Shown here: positions 1-10,327 of the stretch, piece after piece | How the letters are laid out: every line of letters starts with the position of its first letter | How positions within the stretch are numbered: the first letter of the stretch is position 1 | Assembly (NCBI RefSeq): GCF_002968835.1 | Contig: NZ_PKQK01000002.1 | Location: 806,001-870,000 of the forward strand | Reading direction: 5' to 3' | DNA from: Paenibacillus sp. PCH8 | Lineage (GTDB): Bacteria > Bacillota > Bacilli > Paenibacillales > Paenibacillaceae | Length of the DNA: 64,000 bases | Made by a program: the position numbers and the translations under genes | The notes under the pieces: generated by a model | The model's input: the letters and a program-made list of their open reading frames with translations, nothing else | The model's database searches: none | What the model was told of the DNA's origin: nothing

Positions 1-214
1 TCCTAGCCGACTGTCTCTATTTTGAGTGATTATACACAACATCCGTGGTTTCGAAAAGTAAAACCTGTCTGCCATTGTCACTTCTTCTCACATCATTTTG
101 TGATGATCAGTCATCTTCGCTTATTATACCCTGCCAGACTGTCGTCTGTGCAGCTAAATGATAAGGATTCATATTGAACTCACACTATCGTGACTTATGA
201 TGAAAAAAGTGACT
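1..214. other. non-coding left edge
   Basis: No gene, RNA or convincing regulatory signal is visible. A short CATCA/TGATG hairpin lies near 93-107 but has no T-run. Confidence 0.4.
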
Positions 215-412
215 TATACAGTTTGTATGGCCGTTACGGTTACGGATCGTTCTTATGATCGCTGTTATTCCCAAATTTCTTTGATTCCCTTTTAAAAGGG
301 AGAAATTCGGGAATAGCGTATGCTTCCGATGCAGCTTTCTTGCAGAAAGCTTTCAGGCGACCGCTTCGCTTCTTCAGAATCGATTCCGTCCCCTTCACTA
401 CTTTTTGCTGTT
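215..412 (+). repeat. dispersed intergenic repeat, copy 1
   Basis: This copy closely matches 2781-2970 over its whole length and 9543-9690 at its two ends. Shared blocks are a start around GGATCGTTCTTATGATCGCTG, an internal AAATTTCTTTGA/AGAAATT hairpin, an AGCTTTC/GAAAGCT hairpin, and an end around CTTCTTCAGAATCGATTCCG. It lies downstream of the htpG terminator. No reading frame spans it. Confidence 0.75.
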
Positions 413-559
413 TTCACACCAAATCTAAATGACATCACATTCCCTATAAGGGGGAATTCTTCAAAACTTTGAAAAGCTAAAGAATTTCATTACGATGTTC
501 ATCCATCGCTGCAATGATAGTCTGCCTCCCCCGCTCCTACCCCGTTGTGGGTAAAAACA

Positions 560-592
560 AAAAAACCGACAGGACTGAAACGCCCTGTCGGG
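560..592 (-). terminator. intrinsic terminator of htpG
   Basis: On the minus strand a stem of CCGACAGGG and CCTGTCGG with a short loop is followed by a run of seven T. It lies about 140 nt downstream of the htpG stop, with nothing else in between. Confidence 0.85.
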
Positions 593-730
593 GTAAAGAT
601 GGTGGGTGCAACGGTATTTTGTAGTTTTCCGACTATATAGGTACTGAGTCTTCACCCGGAAACTACATTGAACATGCCATCATTTTTGATTCAGTGCACC
701 GTTATTACATCACTGCGATATCGCGGAAGT

Positions 731-2611
731 TTACACCATCACCTTACAGATATCGTTGGTGAACTCTACCGGGTCCTGAATGGGCAGTCCCTCAATCAGC
801 AATGCCTGATGGTACAGCAGGCTGGTGTAGAGGTTCAGCTTTTCCTGATCCTGTGCAAAAGCGTCTTTCAGTGATTTGAAGACATCGTGATTCACGTTGA
901 TCTCCAGCACTTTATCCGCCTGTACATCTTCGCTGTTCGGCATTGCTTTCAGGATCTTCTCCATCTCAATCGTCAGCTCACCTTCGGTGGACAAACATAC
1001 CGGGTGACTTCTGAGACGTTTGGAAGCTTTAACCGCTTTGACTTTACCCGCCAATTGAGCTTGCATCGCTTCGAACAAGTCTTTGTTATCGTTGTCCTGA
1101 GCGTCCGTTTCTTCTTTGTCCGCGCTATCTTCGATACCCAGGTCACCACTGGAGATGGATTTGAATTCTTTCTCCTTGTAGTTCGTGATCATCTTGATCG
1201 CAAACTCATCGATGTCATCGGTGAAGTACAATACTTCGTACCCTTTTTCCAACACACCCTCGATCTGTGGTAGTTTCTCGATACGGCTGATCGACTCACC
1301 AGATGCATAGTAAACATACTTCTGATCTTCCGGCATTCTGGAGACGTATTCGTCCAGGCTCACCAGCTTGTTCTCTTTGGAAGAAGTGAACAGCAGCAGA
1401 TCCTGCAACGTATCTTTGTTGACGCCATAATCGCTGTACACGCCATATTTCAACTGACGACCAAACGCTTGATAGAATTTCTCATAGTTCTCACGCTCGT
1501 CCTTCAGCAGGCTTTGCAGTTGACTCTTGATTTTGTTCTTGATGTTCTTCGCGATCAGGCTAAGCTGACGATCATGTTGCAACATCTCACGGGAGATGTT
1601 CAGGGACAGATCTTCCGAATCCACCATACCTTTGACAAATCCGAAATAATCCGGCAACAGATCACTGCATTTATCCATGATCAATACCCCGTTAGAGTAG
1701 AGTTCAAGGCCTTTTTCATACTCTTTGGTGTAATAGTCAAACGGCGTGTTCTCCGGGATAAACAGGATCGCATTATACACTACTGCGCCATCTGCGCTGA
1801 TGTGCAAGTGTTTGAGCGGTTTGTCAAAACCGTAGCGTTTTTCCATATAGAAGTTGGTGTAATCTTCTTCGGTCAATTCGCTTTTATTTTTACGCCAGAT
1901 CGGCACCATGCTGTTCACGGTTTGTTCTTCCTGATACTCTTCGAACTCGTTCTCCGTGTCCTCTTTCGGACGTTGACCCGTTACATCCATCTTGATCGGG
2001 TAGCGAATGAAGTCAGAGTATTTTTTGATGATCGATCTCAAGCGGTACTCTTCCAAGAATTCGTCATACGAATCTTCTTCGGTATTCTCTTTGATCGTCA
2101 GGACGATCTCTGTACCTACGGAATCTTTCTCAGCCGGTGTAATGGTGTAACCATCCGCGCCTTCAGACTCCCATTTCCAAGCCTCGTCGCTGCCCAGCGT
2201 CTTACTTGTTACCGTCAGCTTGTCCGCCACCATGAATGCCGAGTAGAAACCAACCCCGAATTGTCCGATGATGTTGTGACCGTCTTTGGCCTCATTTTCC
2301 TTCTTGAACGCCAGGGAACCACTCTTCGCGATAACCCCCAGATTGCTCTCCAGCTCGTCCGGCGTCATACCAATCCCGGTATCCGTCAGGGTGAGTGTGC
2401 GATTTTCTTTGTCGATCGCGAGCTTGATGTAGTAGTCCTCTTTGTTGAAGACGAGGGTATCGTCCGTCAATGCTCTATAGTATATTTTGTCAATGGCGTC
2501 ACTGGAATTGGAAATCAATTCTCTCAAAAAGATTTCTTTTTGGGTGTAAATGGAGTTAATCATCATATCCAGCAAACGTTTGGATTCTGCCTGGAACTCT
2601 TTCTTAGCCAT
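731..2611 (-). CDS. htpG: molecular chaperone HtpG (Hsp90 family)
   Basis: This is a 626-residue cytosolic ATP-dependent chaperone of the usual bacterial Hsp90 length. The N-terminal GHKL ATPase domain shows [12 protein letters not shown] (N box), DTGIGM (G1) and [11 protein letters not shown] (G2); the middle domain has the NISREMLQ motif near residue 350. The ATG at 2611 is preferred over an upstream in-frame start because GAGAGGAG sits about 10 nt before it and the protein then begins [11 protein letters not shown] as in family members. Transcription probably starts some 550 nt upstream at the CIRCE promoter, so the leader is long and contains a dispersed repeat. Confidence 0.97.
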   Translation of the reverse strand: MAKKEFQAESKRLLDMMINSIYTQKEIFLRELISNSSDAIDKIYYRALTDDTLVFNKEDYYIKLAIDKENRTLTLTDTGIGMTPDELESNLGVIAKSGSLAFKKENEAKDGHNIIGQFGVGFYSAFMVADKLTVTSKTLGSDEAWKWESEGADGYTITPAEKDSVGTEIVLTIKENTEEDSYDEFLEEYRLRSIIKKYSDFIRYPIKMDVTGQRPKEDTENEFEEYQEEQTVNSMVPIWRKNKSELTEEDYTNFYMEKRYGFDKPLKHLHISADGAVVYNAILFIPENTPFDYYTKEYEKGLELYSNGVLIMDKCSDLLPDYFGFVKGMVDSEDLSLNISREMLQHDRQLSLIAKNIKNKIKSQLQSLLKDERENYEKFYQAFGRQLKYGVYSDYGVNKDTLQDLLLFTSSKENKLVSLDEYVSRMPEDQKYVYYASGESISRIEKLPQIEGVLEKGYEVLYFTDDIDEFAIKMITNYKEKEFKSISSGDLGIEDSADKEETDAQDNDNKDLFEAMQAQLAGKVKAVKASKRLRSHPVCLSTEGELTIEMEKILKAMPNSEDVQADKVLEINVNHDVFKSLKDAFAQDQEKLNLYTSLLYHQALLIEGLPIQDPVEFTNDICKVMV

Positions 2612-2780
2612 GGATGGGTGGACTCCTCTCAAATTGGATATCGAATGATTTGATTGAAAATAGAAAGTAAACCTTGAGTTTTTCATACAAAACTTGCGGG
2701 TGAAAGAATATCATTCGAAGCTTAAACACTTGATCATCAGATCCACTAGATTGGCCAATCTTCAAAATGCATGACGTTCT

Positions 2781-2970
2781 GCAATGTAGCCGTTCCGGTT
2801 ACGAATCGTTTTTCGGATCGCTGTTATCCCCGAATTTCTTTGATTCCCTTTTGAAAAGGGAGAAATCCGGTGATAGCGTATGCTTCCGATGCAGCTTTCT
2901 TGCAGAAAGCTTTCAGGCGAACGCTTTGCTTCCTCCAAATCGATTTCGTCCCCTGCACTACTTTCGCATC
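2781..2970 (+). repeat. dispersed intergenic repeat, copy 2
   Basis: Near-identical to 215-412 in order and sequence, including the TAGCGTATGCTTCCGATGCA block and the AGCTTTC/GAAAGCT hairpin. It sits inside the long htpG leader, between the CIRCE promoter and the htpG start, so it is likely transcribed in antisense orientation with htpG. Confidence 0.75.
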
Positions 2971-3151
2971 TGATCAGGAACTTGTTTGAGGATTAGAGGC
3001 TTCTATTTAAATGGATTCTGTTGATTAAGCAAACATTTCGCTTCTTGAGGTCTGTTGCGCCCCTTGGATTCGCATGTCCTACTCAGATTCAATATCTATT
3101 TTCAAAAACAGAATCATTCCATATGTAGGCGTATAGTAAAAACAGCATTTG

Positions 3152-3178
3152 TTAGCACTCCGATCATCAGAGTGCTAA
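3152..3178. promoter_or_regulatory. CIRCE element (HrcA operator)
   Basis: Perfect inverted repeat TTAGCACTC, nine-base spacer, GAGTGCTAA. This is the exact CIRCE consensus bound by the heat-shock repressor HrcA. It lies just downstream of the minus-strand -10 box at 3190-3195, and the next minus-strand gene is htpG. HrcA control of htpG is therefore inferred. Confidence 0.92.
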
Positions 3179-3189
3179 ACCCTTCCTTT

Positions 3190-3219
3190 TATATAACATA
3201 TGGGAAAATTGGGTGTCAA
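3190..3219 (-). promoter_or_regulatory. sigma-A promoter of htpG
   Basis: On the minus strand TTGACA (3214-3219), an 18-nt spacer and TATATA (3190-3195). The CIRCE element begins about 11 nt downstream of the -10, the normal position for HrcA to block transcription. No other minus-strand gene lies before htpG. Confidence 0.8.
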
Positions 3220-3309
3220 TACGCTGGCGGTTATTTTAACAAAATGATCGAATAATACTTTAACTTTTGCACATCATCAATCATTCTAACGTAATCCCGC
3301 TGGCAACAC

Positions 3310-3340
3310 AAAAACCGCCTCGAACCAAGGTTCGAACCGG
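3310..3340 (-). terminator. intrinsic terminator of the peptide transporter operon
   Basis: Minus-strand stem made from CCGGTTCGAACC and GGTTCGAGGCGG followed by TTTTTG. It lies 300 nt after the permease stop at 3640 and before the htpG promoter, so it separates the two units. Confidence 0.6.
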
Positions 3341-3529
3341 CATCAGTAAAGATTGAAATGAGTAGATGTTGGAATAGGCGGCTAGTGACACATCATTCCC
3401 ATCTGACATGTCTTGAAGTATCACCGGCCTTGTTGCGTTCAGACTAACGAGTTTGTCGATTGGTGGTTGCGTTGGTTGGTTATTTAGCCCTTTTGAGAGT
3501 ATCCGCAGGTTTTTCACTAAATAGGGTGT

Positions 3530-3602
3530 GTGAAGTTCGTTAGATTGGGAAATGCACGTGAAATCGCAAAATAAGGCTTCCCAGGTTCGTTAGAGTTGGA
3601 GC
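3530..3602. repeat. TTCGTTAGA-type intergenic repeat fragment
   Basis: Two copies of GTTCGTTAGA (near 3536 and 3584) in a gene-free stretch between the terminator and the permease stop. The same motif in both orientations occurs in 61870-62085. No coding potential is convincing from 3341 to 3639. Confidence 0.4.
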
Positions 3603-3639
3603 AGAAGCTGGAGCTGGAATTCGAAGTAACTTTTAACTC

Positions 3640-4539
3640 TTATTTTTTCGCCATCTTGGGATCAAGGGTATCACGCAGTCCATCACCCATCAGATTGAAG
3701 CCAAGTACGGTCAACATAATGGAAACGCCAGGGAAGATCAGTGTCCACGGTGCTTTTTGCAGAAACTGACGGGAGTCTGATAGCATTTTGCCCCATTCCG
3801 GGTCGGGTGGTTGTGCACCCATGCCCAGAAATCCGAGCGCAGCGGCCTCGATAATTGCTGTTCCAATGCCTAATGTACCTTGCACAATCAGGGGAGTAAG
3901 ACTATTCGGCAAAATATGACGAAACAAGATCCGTCCGTTCCCTGCTCCGAGTGTGCGCGCCGACGTAATAAATTCCTCCTGTCTCAAACTGAGTACCCGT
4001 GAACGCACCAACCTTCCGTAGGTGGGAATGTTCACAATGGCGATGGCGAGCAGTGCATTTTGCAACGACGGGCCCAGTATCGCCACAATGGGGATAGCCA
4101 GTAAGATCCCTGGAAATGCGAGCAAAATATCAAATAGACGCGAGATAAGCATGTCCGCCCATTTTCCATAAAATCCAGCAATCAGACCCAGCAACGTACC
4201 TGCAATAATGGAACCAATCACGGAGAAAAAGCCCACCCACAATGAAATACGCGCCCCATACAGCACTCTGGAAAACACATCACGCCCCAGGTCATCGGTA
4301 CCAAACCAATGCTCTGCCGAAGGGGCCTGAAGCCGATCCTGAAGCACCTGTTCCTTGTAATCGTAAGGAGCAATATATGGAGCAAGGACGGCCAAAAGGA
4401 TAAAAAATGTTATGATAATCAAACCCGCAAGCGCAAGCCGATTCCGCCGAAACGTTCTCCAAGCTTCCCGCCATGGACCCGCTGTGCTTGCTGATGCTGC
4501 GTCAATGGACTGACCGGTATTCGTCGATAATTTGGCCAT
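3640..4539 (-). CDS. peptide/nickel ABC transporter permease, DppC/OppC type
   Basis: A 299-residue inner-membrane permease that forms half of the translocation channel of a family 5 peptide-type importer. A DppC-like N-terminal region is followed by about six membrane segments and the EAA loop near SARTLGAGNGRILFRHILPN; the end GFNLMGDGLRDTLDPK is typical. The ATG at 4539 has GGAAAGGAGA 8 nt upstream, while the in-frame extension to 4596 runs through a dispersed-repeat fragment. It follows the partner permease by 69 nt. No ATPase gene follows before the terminator, so the operon must borrow ATPases encoded elsewhere. The exact substrate cannot be told. Confidence 0.92.
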   Translation of the reverse strand: MAKLSTNTGQSIDAASASTAGPWREAWRTFRRNRLALAGLIIITFFILLAVLAPYIAPYDYKEQVLQDRLQAPSAEHWFGTDDLGRDVFSRVLYGARISLWVGFFSVIGSIIAGTLLGLIAGFYGKWADMLISRLFDILLAFPGILLAIPIVAILGPSLQNALLAIAIVNIPTYGRLVRSRVLSLRQEEFITSARTLGAGNGRILFRHILPNSLTPLIVQGTLGIGTAIIEAAALGFLGMGAQPPDPEWGKMLSDSRQFLQKAPWTLIFPGVSIMLTVLGFNLMGDGLRDTLDPKMAKK

Positions 4540-4608
4540 GAGGCGTCTCCTTTCCTGGCTACAGATTGGTTCTGCCCTCTCCGTATTGTGACTCACTTCT
4601 ATATTTTT

Positions 4609-5612
4609 CTATTTATAGCTGATCCGTGGATCGAATACGACGTAGAGTAGATCCACAATCAAGTTAATCACCACGAAAAAGAACGCCACGATCAGAATGC
4701 CACTCTGGATCACCGGGTAATCCCGTGAACTAATCGCTTCATATATATAGCGTCCAACGCCCGGCCAAGCGAAGATCGTTTCGGTCAATACCGCACCCCG
4801 AGCAACGACCCCGTCTGTATACCGATAACCGTGAGCACGGGAATAAACGCATTCTTGAGTGCATGTCCATATACGACAAAAAACGGACCCAGTCCCTTCG
4901 CCTTTGCGGTACGAATGTAGTCGGAACTCATCACTTCCAGCATGCTGGAACGGGTCATGCGGGCAATAACTGCCATCGGAATCGTTCCCAGTGCCACACT
5001 TGGCAGAATCAAATGCTTCGTCACGGTCCACAACTGATTCCATTGTCCAGCAATCATCGTATCCAGCACGTACAAGCCCGTAATGGCTTCCACCGGATCG
5101 CGCGCATTCATTCGTCCAATGGATGGCAGCCACTGCAACTTGTTCGCGAACAACCATTGTTCCATCAGACCGAGCCAGAAGATTGGCATGGATACTCCCA
5201 CCAAAGCAATGACCATGCAGCAATAATCAAACCAGGAGTTGTGCTTCCATGCACTGACAATTCCGGCATTCACCCCAATAATGACAGCAAACAACATACT
5301 TGCCATCGTTAATTCGAGCGTGGCTGTCAGATAAGGGACAATTTCCTGGGCAATAGGCACCTTGGTGCGGATCGATGTTCCCAGGTCACCTTTAACCAAA
5401 TCGCCAAGATAAGCGAAATATTGCTGGAACCAGGGTTTATCGAGTCCGAGTTGGTCCCGCAGGGCCTGCTTGGATTGTTCAGTTGCCTTTTGCCCAAGTA
5501 TGGTCTCCGCCGGGTCACCTGGTATCGCGTGAATGATGGAAAAGACAATCAGAGTCATGCCTAGCAGCACGGGCAGCAACACAAGCACACGTTTGACAAT
5601 ATAGCTGTTCAA
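4609..5612 (-). CDS. peptide/nickel ABC transporter permease, DppB/OppB type (frame broken by one base)
   Basis: Partner permease of the DppC-like protein. Residues 1-271 are read from 5612 down to about 4800 and include the MNSYIVKRVLVLLPVLLGMT start, five or so membrane segments and the EAA loop region SDYIRTAKAKGL. The last 60 residues (AVLTETIFAWPGVGRYIYEA to DPRISYK) lie in another frame. Adding one G to the GGGG run complementary to 4796-4799 joins the two parts as SLLGGAVLTE, giving a normal 334-residue protein. A sequencing error is more likely than a pseudogene because both parts are otherwise intact. Confidence 0.85.
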
Positions 5613-5647
5613 TCCTGTTCACCTGCCTTCGACATATCATCCAAAAT

Positions 5648-5732
5648 AAAAAGCGCTGGTAGAAACGCATGCTTTGGGTAGTTACGTCCGGATGTGGGTT
5701 CTGCCAAGCATTACGCGTCGCCAGCGCTTTGA
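5648..5732 (-). terminator. attenuator-like stem between binding protein and permease genes
   Basis: Arms AAAGCGCTGG and CCAGCGCTTT lie about 60 nt apart and are followed on the minus strand by TTTTTATTTT. The position between the binding-protein and permease genes suits partial termination, which would give more binding protein than permease. This role is inferred from position. Confidence 0.55.
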
Positions 5733-5744
5733 ACGAATGAATTT

Positions 5745-5850
5745 ACACTTTATAACTCCGATGGGGATAGCTTATGCTTCGAGATGTAGTTTTCTTTCAG
5801 AAAGCTTGTAGGCGAACATTTCGTTTATACAGAGTGGTTCTGCTCTCTGC
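5745..5850 (+). repeat. dispersed intergenic repeat, partial copy
   Basis: Diverged relative of 215-412: it keeps the GGGGATAGCTTATGCTTCG block, the TTTCTTTCAGAAAGCTT hairpin and a GGTTCTGCTCTCTGCGTTATC end. It lies in the spacer between the binding protein and DppB-like genes. A short piece of the same 3' end recurs at 4561-4595, in the next spacer of the same operon. Confidence 0.55.
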
Positions 5851-5887
5851 GTTATCATTAAAATGCTGAGTTCAGCTTACATATTCA

Positions 5888-7540
5888 TCATTCAAAATAG
5901 GCATTGGCATAGGATTCAGTGCCCAGCGGGGAAGGTACGAAACCTTTCAGGTTCGATTTACCTGCCAGAATCGGCGTGGTATGCACAAGTGGAATCCACG
6001 GTGCGTCTTCCTTGATAATCACCTGCGCTTGTTTGTACAGCTCGGCACGTTTCTCCTGATCTGTTTCTTTCTGCGCATCCGTCAGCAACACATGCAACTC
6101 TTCGTTGACATAGAAGCTGCGGTTGTTGCCCGGAATAGCGTCTTTGTCCAGCAACGTGTACAGGAAGTTATCCGGGTCCCCGTTATCCCCCGTCCAGCCT
6201 AGCATGTAGATATCGTCTTTCTCTCCAGCTTTGGCATCATCCAGATACGTCGCCCATTCTGGCGATTCGATGTTCGTAGTCACGCCGATTTTCTCAAAAT
6301 CAGCCTGGATTGCTTCCGCTACCTTCTTGCCATCCGGCATATACGGGCGGGAAACCGGCATCGCATAGAAGGTTACCGGATCAGGCAATCCGTCAGGGAA
6401 GCCAGCTTCGGCCAGTAATGCTTTTGCTTTTTCCAGATCATATGGGTAATCCTCAATGGTATCGTTGTACCCCCACAGCGTTGGTGGCATTGGATTCACG
6501 GCAGGCTCGGCCTGTCCTGCAAAGAACGCATCAATAAGGGCCTGCTTGTTCACCGCATGATTGAGAGCTTGTCTGACTTTGACATTATCAAATGGTTTCT
6601 TCTTGAAGTTAAAGCCGATATAAGCCACGTTGAACGGTGGACGCTCAATCTTCTGCAACTCGCTCTTGCCTTCAAGGATGGACAGATCGTCCGGGTTCAG
6701 GTCTTCCATGACGTCGATCTCACCGTTCTGCAGTGCATTGAAGCGAGCTGTATTATCCGGAATTGAACGCACGATCACTTTGTTCAGCTTCGGAAGTCCT
6801 TCTTTCCAATAATCCGCGTTTTTCTCCAGGGTGATGGAGTCGTTACGCTTCCACTCTTTGAATACAAATGGGCCGGTGCCCACAGGCTCGCTCTTAAAGT
6901 TTTCTTTTTTCTCCTGAATCGCGGTTGGGCTGGCCATACCAAATGGTGTCATCGCAATATTTTGCAGGAAAGGCGCTTGTGGCTGGTTCAATGTGAACTC
7001 CACCGTAGTCTCGTCCGTCGCCTTCACTTCCTTGATCACACGTTCGCCCTCTGGACCAAACATGGAATCATAGTAATCGAAGGAATCTCCTTCAAATTTA
7101 TACTCACTCGCCGGATCGCTCCAGCGGTTGAAGTTGAACACGACAGCCTCCGCGTTGAAGTCAGTTCCATCATGGAATTTCACACCAGACTTCAGTTTAA
7201 AAATATACTTGAGCCCATCCGCCGAAATCTCCCAGCTCTCTGCCAGTCCAGGAACGACTTCTGTTCCGCCTTCCTTGTAGTCCAGCAACGAATCAAACAC
7301 CTGATGTCCAATCTTGAGTGACTCCCCATCGGTTACAATCGCCGGGTCGAGAGCAACGGAATCCCCACCACGCCCCATAATCATCGTATCCTGCGCTACC
7401 GTTTCGGTTGGAGGGTCTGTTCCTTCCACCGGAGCAGGCGTAGTCTCCCCACTCTCGTTACTGGAGCAACCGGACAACACCAATACGGTACTCAAGGCCA
7501 TGGTCAGAACACCGGACATCCATTTTCTTCTCAGTCGCAT
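5888..7540 (-). CDS. ABC transporter substrate-binding lipoprotein, family 5 (DppA/OppA type)
   Basis: A 550-residue extracytoplasmic binding protein. It begins MRLRRKWMSGVLTMALS and has a lipobox LVLSGC at about residue 24, followed by a Thr/Pro/Glu-rich linker. The SBP_bac_5 body starts near IMGRGGDSVALDPA and includes GLAESWEISADGLKYIFKL and the VRQALNHAVNKQAL motif. The ATG at 7540 is chosen because the signal peptide starts there and GGAAGGG lies 10 nt upstream. It is the first gene of the transporter operon. The ligand is probably an oligopeptide or similar, but the sequence does not settle this. Confidence 0.93.
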   Translation of the reverse strand: MRLRRKWMSGVLTMALSTVLVLSGCSSNESGETTPAPVEGTDPPTETVAQDTMIMGRGGDSVALDPAIVTDGESLKIGHQVFDSLLDYKEGGTEVVPGLAESWEISADGLKYIFKLKSGVKFHDGTDFNAEAVVFNFNRWSDPASEYKFEGDSFDYYDSMFGPEGERVIKEVKATDETTVEFTLNQPQAPFLQNIAMTPFGMASPTAIQEKKENFKSEPVGTGPFVFKEWKRNDSITLEKNADYWKEGLPKLNKVIVRSIPDNTARFNALQNGEIDVMEDLNPDDLSILEGKSELQKIERPPFNVAYIGFNFKKKPFDNVKVRQALNHAVNKQALIDAFFAGQAEPAVNPMPPTLWGYNDTIEDYPYDLEKAKALLAEAGFPDGLPDPVTFYAMPVSRPYMPDGKKVAEAIQADFEKIGVTTNIESPEWATYLDDAKAGEKDDIYMLGWTGDNGDPDNFLYTLLDKDAIPGNNRSFYVNEELHVLLTDAQKETDQEKRAELYKQAQVIIKEDAPWIPLVHTTPILAGKSNLKGFVPSPLGTESYANAYFE

Positions 7541-8356
<816 letters not shown>

Positions 8357-8397
8357 AAAAAAGGAACACAGGTCGACAAAAAACGTCCCGTGTCCCT
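8357..8397 (-). terminator. terminator at the end of the tail/lysis block
   Basis: Minus-strand stem GGGACACGGGACG paired with CGACCTGTGTTCC around a T-rich loop, followed by TTTTTTG. It lies about 55 nt after the last lysis gene and closes the long minus-strand tail block. Confidence 0.8.
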
Positions 8398-8451
8398 CTC
8401 CATTCACTTCACGCTCATATATGCTCAACCTGTAATCCGGTGTGGATCATC

Positions 8452-8673
8452 TCATTTTTTGAACAAACCTCTACGATGCATGACGGTGATAAAACGGTAA
8501 AAATCATAACTCGCCCCGTTATCGATACTGAACAGTGGATTTTTGGTGTCATATGCCAGTGCTGCATCCACAGCGGCTTTCGCCCATACTGGAACTTCCA
8601 TCTGTTGACGCGCCTGTAACTTATCGACTTGGGATTTGAGCGCATCAAACGCTGCTTTCTCTTCGGCTGTCAT
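8452..8673 (-). CDS. small lysis-cassette protein following the GH25 lysozyme
   Basis: A 73-residue protein with an N-terminal coiled coil (MTAEEKAAFDALKSQVDKLQ) and a C-terminal part with VPVWAKAAVDAAL and SYDFYRFITVMHRRGLF. Such a segment is often found at or next to the C-terminus of Bacillales phage lysins, and I read it as a lysin partner or a split-off cell-wall-binding unit. Its ATG overlaps the lysozyme stop (ATGA), so translation is probably coupled. It is the last gene of the tail block. Exact function unknown. Confidence 0.75.
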   Translation of the reverse strand: MTAEEKAAFDALKSQVDKLQARQQMEVPVWAKAAVDAALAYDTKNPLFSIDNGASYDFYRFITVMHRRGLFKK

Positions 8674-9398
8674 CGGTTCGCCCCTTTCGGTGGTTCGATT
8701 GGCGGTTTCGGATGGGTTGGATTCGTCGGATTGGACGGTTCCGGTGGTTTCGGAGTGGCTGCTGCGTACCTTGCTCTGAGCTGTGCCGCTGTTCCCTCGA
8801 ATTCATTCATATCCACGTTGCCGCTAATGCCATTCACCTTGCCTGAATCCGTATACTGCCAGAACGTCCAACGCTTCCATGCTGGCTGTTCATCCGGCAC
8901 ACGAGTATTACTGTAACGCGCAATCCACAGATCATATAAGCTGAGGGATGTATCAAAATTCCGGGCAAATGAATTGCCCGTGTATATGATCGGTTTTACA
9001 CCTGTCAGACGTTGTAATTCGGTTAAAAAAGCTTTCGCAACCGCATTCATCTGCGCTTTGCTCAGGTTGCCAGGGTTGTTCTCGTAATCCATAACGGGTG
9101 GGAGCTGTAGCACCTTGGCGCCTCCAACTTTGTTAACTGTATTGGCATAATGTGCCGCTTCTGCTTTGGCTGCTTCAGTGGATGTCGCACGGAAGAAATG
9201 ATATGTTCCGACCAGCATGCCTGCCGCCAGTGCACCTGTTACATTTTTCTGGTAATTTGGATCGGTATAGGTCTGTCCCTCAGTCGCCTTGATGAATACA
9301 AATGTCATGCCACTTGCCTTCACTTTCGCCCAGTCAATATTGCCCTGGTATCGGGAGACGTCAATGCCCTGTGTGTTGCCCGAACTTCTCGTTTGCAT
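8670..9398 (-). CDS. GH25 lysozyme (endolysin)
   Basis: A 242-residue muramidase that would cut the peptidoglycan glycan chain during host lysis. Family marks are GIDVSRYQGNIDW, FIKATEG, the catalytic MDYEN with its Asp-x-Glu pair, and DLWIARYS. A Pro-rich tail (about residues 220-242) follows the catalytic barrel and holds no recognisable wall-binding repeat. The ATG at 9398 has AAAGGGTGTGAG just upstream; a GTG three codons earlier is possible. It lies between the holin gene and a coupled small gene and, with them, forms the only lysis cassette for both tail modules. Confidence 0.93.
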   Translation of the reverse strand: MQTRSSGNTQGIDVSRYQGNIDWAKVKASGMTFVFIKATEGQTYTDPNYQKNVTGALAAGMLVGTYHFFRATSTEAAKAEAAHYANTVNKVGGAKVLQLPPVMDYENNPGNLSKAQMNAVAKAFLTELQRLTGVKPIIYTGNSFARNFDTSLSLYDLWIARYSNTRVPDEQPAWKRWTFWQYTDSGKVNGISGNVDMNEFEGTAAQLRARYAAATPKPPEPSNPTNPTHPKPPIEPPKGANR

Positions 9399-9542
9399 GT
9401 TTCTCACACCCTTTATGCGGCAAATTGCCGTTTGTATATAGTTAATGCGGTTGGATCAGGGGTTGCTTGTGTGCGTGTCCCTTGTTGATGGTAATAGCTA
9501 TGTTCATTGAGTATCTATCCTCTTAGGAAAAAATATCAAGCC

Positions 9543-9690
9543 GGTACGCGACCGTTCCGGATACGGATCGTTCTTATGATCGCTGTTGTCTCCAAATTTT
9601 TATGATTTATTATTCTAATGGTTAAAATTTAGAGACAAAGGCGACCGCTCCACTTCTTCAGAATCGATTCCGTCTCTTTCACTACTTGCA
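9543..9690 (+). repeat. dispersed intergenic repeat, copy 3
   Basis: Shares the ends of copies 1 and 2 (GATCGTTCTTATGATCGCTG and CTTCTTCAGAATCGATTCCG) but has a different AT-rich hairpin loop (CTCCAAATTTTTATGA against AAAATTTAGAGAC) and lacks the AGCTTTC hairpin. It lies in the spacer between holin and lysozyme genes. Confidence 0.7.
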
Positions 9691-9766
9691 GGCTAATGGT
9701 GCAGACTTCCGACTCTGTAGTGCTCTATATCTTGCCACAGGACAATTTTGAATGAATGCTGAGCCT

Positions 9767-10264
9767 TTACTTCGTTTCATCTCTAATCTGTTGATCAACG
9801 TCCTCATGATCTGACTGTACAAAAGATTCTCTGGAATCAGGAGTATAGTTACCTGAGATCCCCCCGGATCCCCCTTTTCCCTTGAGCACTTCAATAGCTT
9901 GCCGAATCACTGGCGGAATGGGAGCGCCCAACTTACCCCCGTTTTCGATAATGGACAACAACTCATTTGCGATATAAAAAAAGGCGACCGCATCCCTGAA
10001 CAAATGTCCGTCTCCCAGAACACCGTCCACCAGATGAGCCACCGATACCATTGCAAATATAAATACCTTTCGTGCGATGCCGAACATCCCAACATTACTC
10101 TCTAACTTGCCACTCATGCCCGCCGCCGCGATGCCAGTCAGGTAGTCGAGGATGACGAATACAAGTAGTACACCGAGTACACCTGACCATCCTCCGAAGA
10201 AGTAGGTTACTGAGCTGCTCATGAGCGCAATTCCCCATTTCCATAAGGTATCCCATCGTTCCAT
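9767..10264 (-). CDS. phage holin, Phage_holin_4_1 type
   Basis: A 165-residue membrane protein with hydrophobic segments near residues 12-45 (SVTYFFGGWSGVLGVLLVFV, then ILDYLTGIAAA), 65-85 (ARKVFIFAMVSVAHLVDGVLG) and 92-107. The LDYLTGIAAAGMSGKLESNVG motif is characteristic of this holin family. It would form the membrane lesion that lets the GH25 lysozyme out. The ATG has a strong AAGGAGGTG 6 nt upstream. The C-terminal quarter is Gly-rich and polar. It opens the lysis cassette of the tail block. Confidence 0.9.
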   Translation of the reverse strand: MERWDTLWKWGIALMSSSVTYFFGGWSGVLGVLLVFVILDYLTGIAAAGMSGKLESNVGMFGIARKVFIFAMVSVAHLVDGVLGDGHLFRDAVAFFYIANELLSIIENGGKLGAPIPPVIRQAIEVLKGKGGSGGISGNYTPDSRESFVQSDHEDVDQQIRDETK

Positions 10265-10327
10265 GGTTTCACCTCCTTTTTGTTTTTGATAGTGGATGCC
10301 TAAGTAGCTTACAACGCTAATTCTATT

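Noticed and set aside
1469..2653. 394-codon plus-strand open frame antisense to htpG
   Set aside because: A shadow of the strongly coding htpG frame; no RBS or family pattern.
3322..3337. LexA-like GAACCAAGGTTC
   Set aside because: It does not fit the RNRY centre and is part of a terminator stem.
3312..3380. tRNA-like look (GGTTCGAACC with ACCGCCT/AGGCGG arms)
   Set aside because: The T-arm loop would be four bases and there is no anticodon arm; the part with the T-run is better explained as a terminator.
3281..3517. 78-codon minus-strand open frame
   Set aside because: It runs through the operon terminator hairpin, has no RBS and no protein-like pattern.
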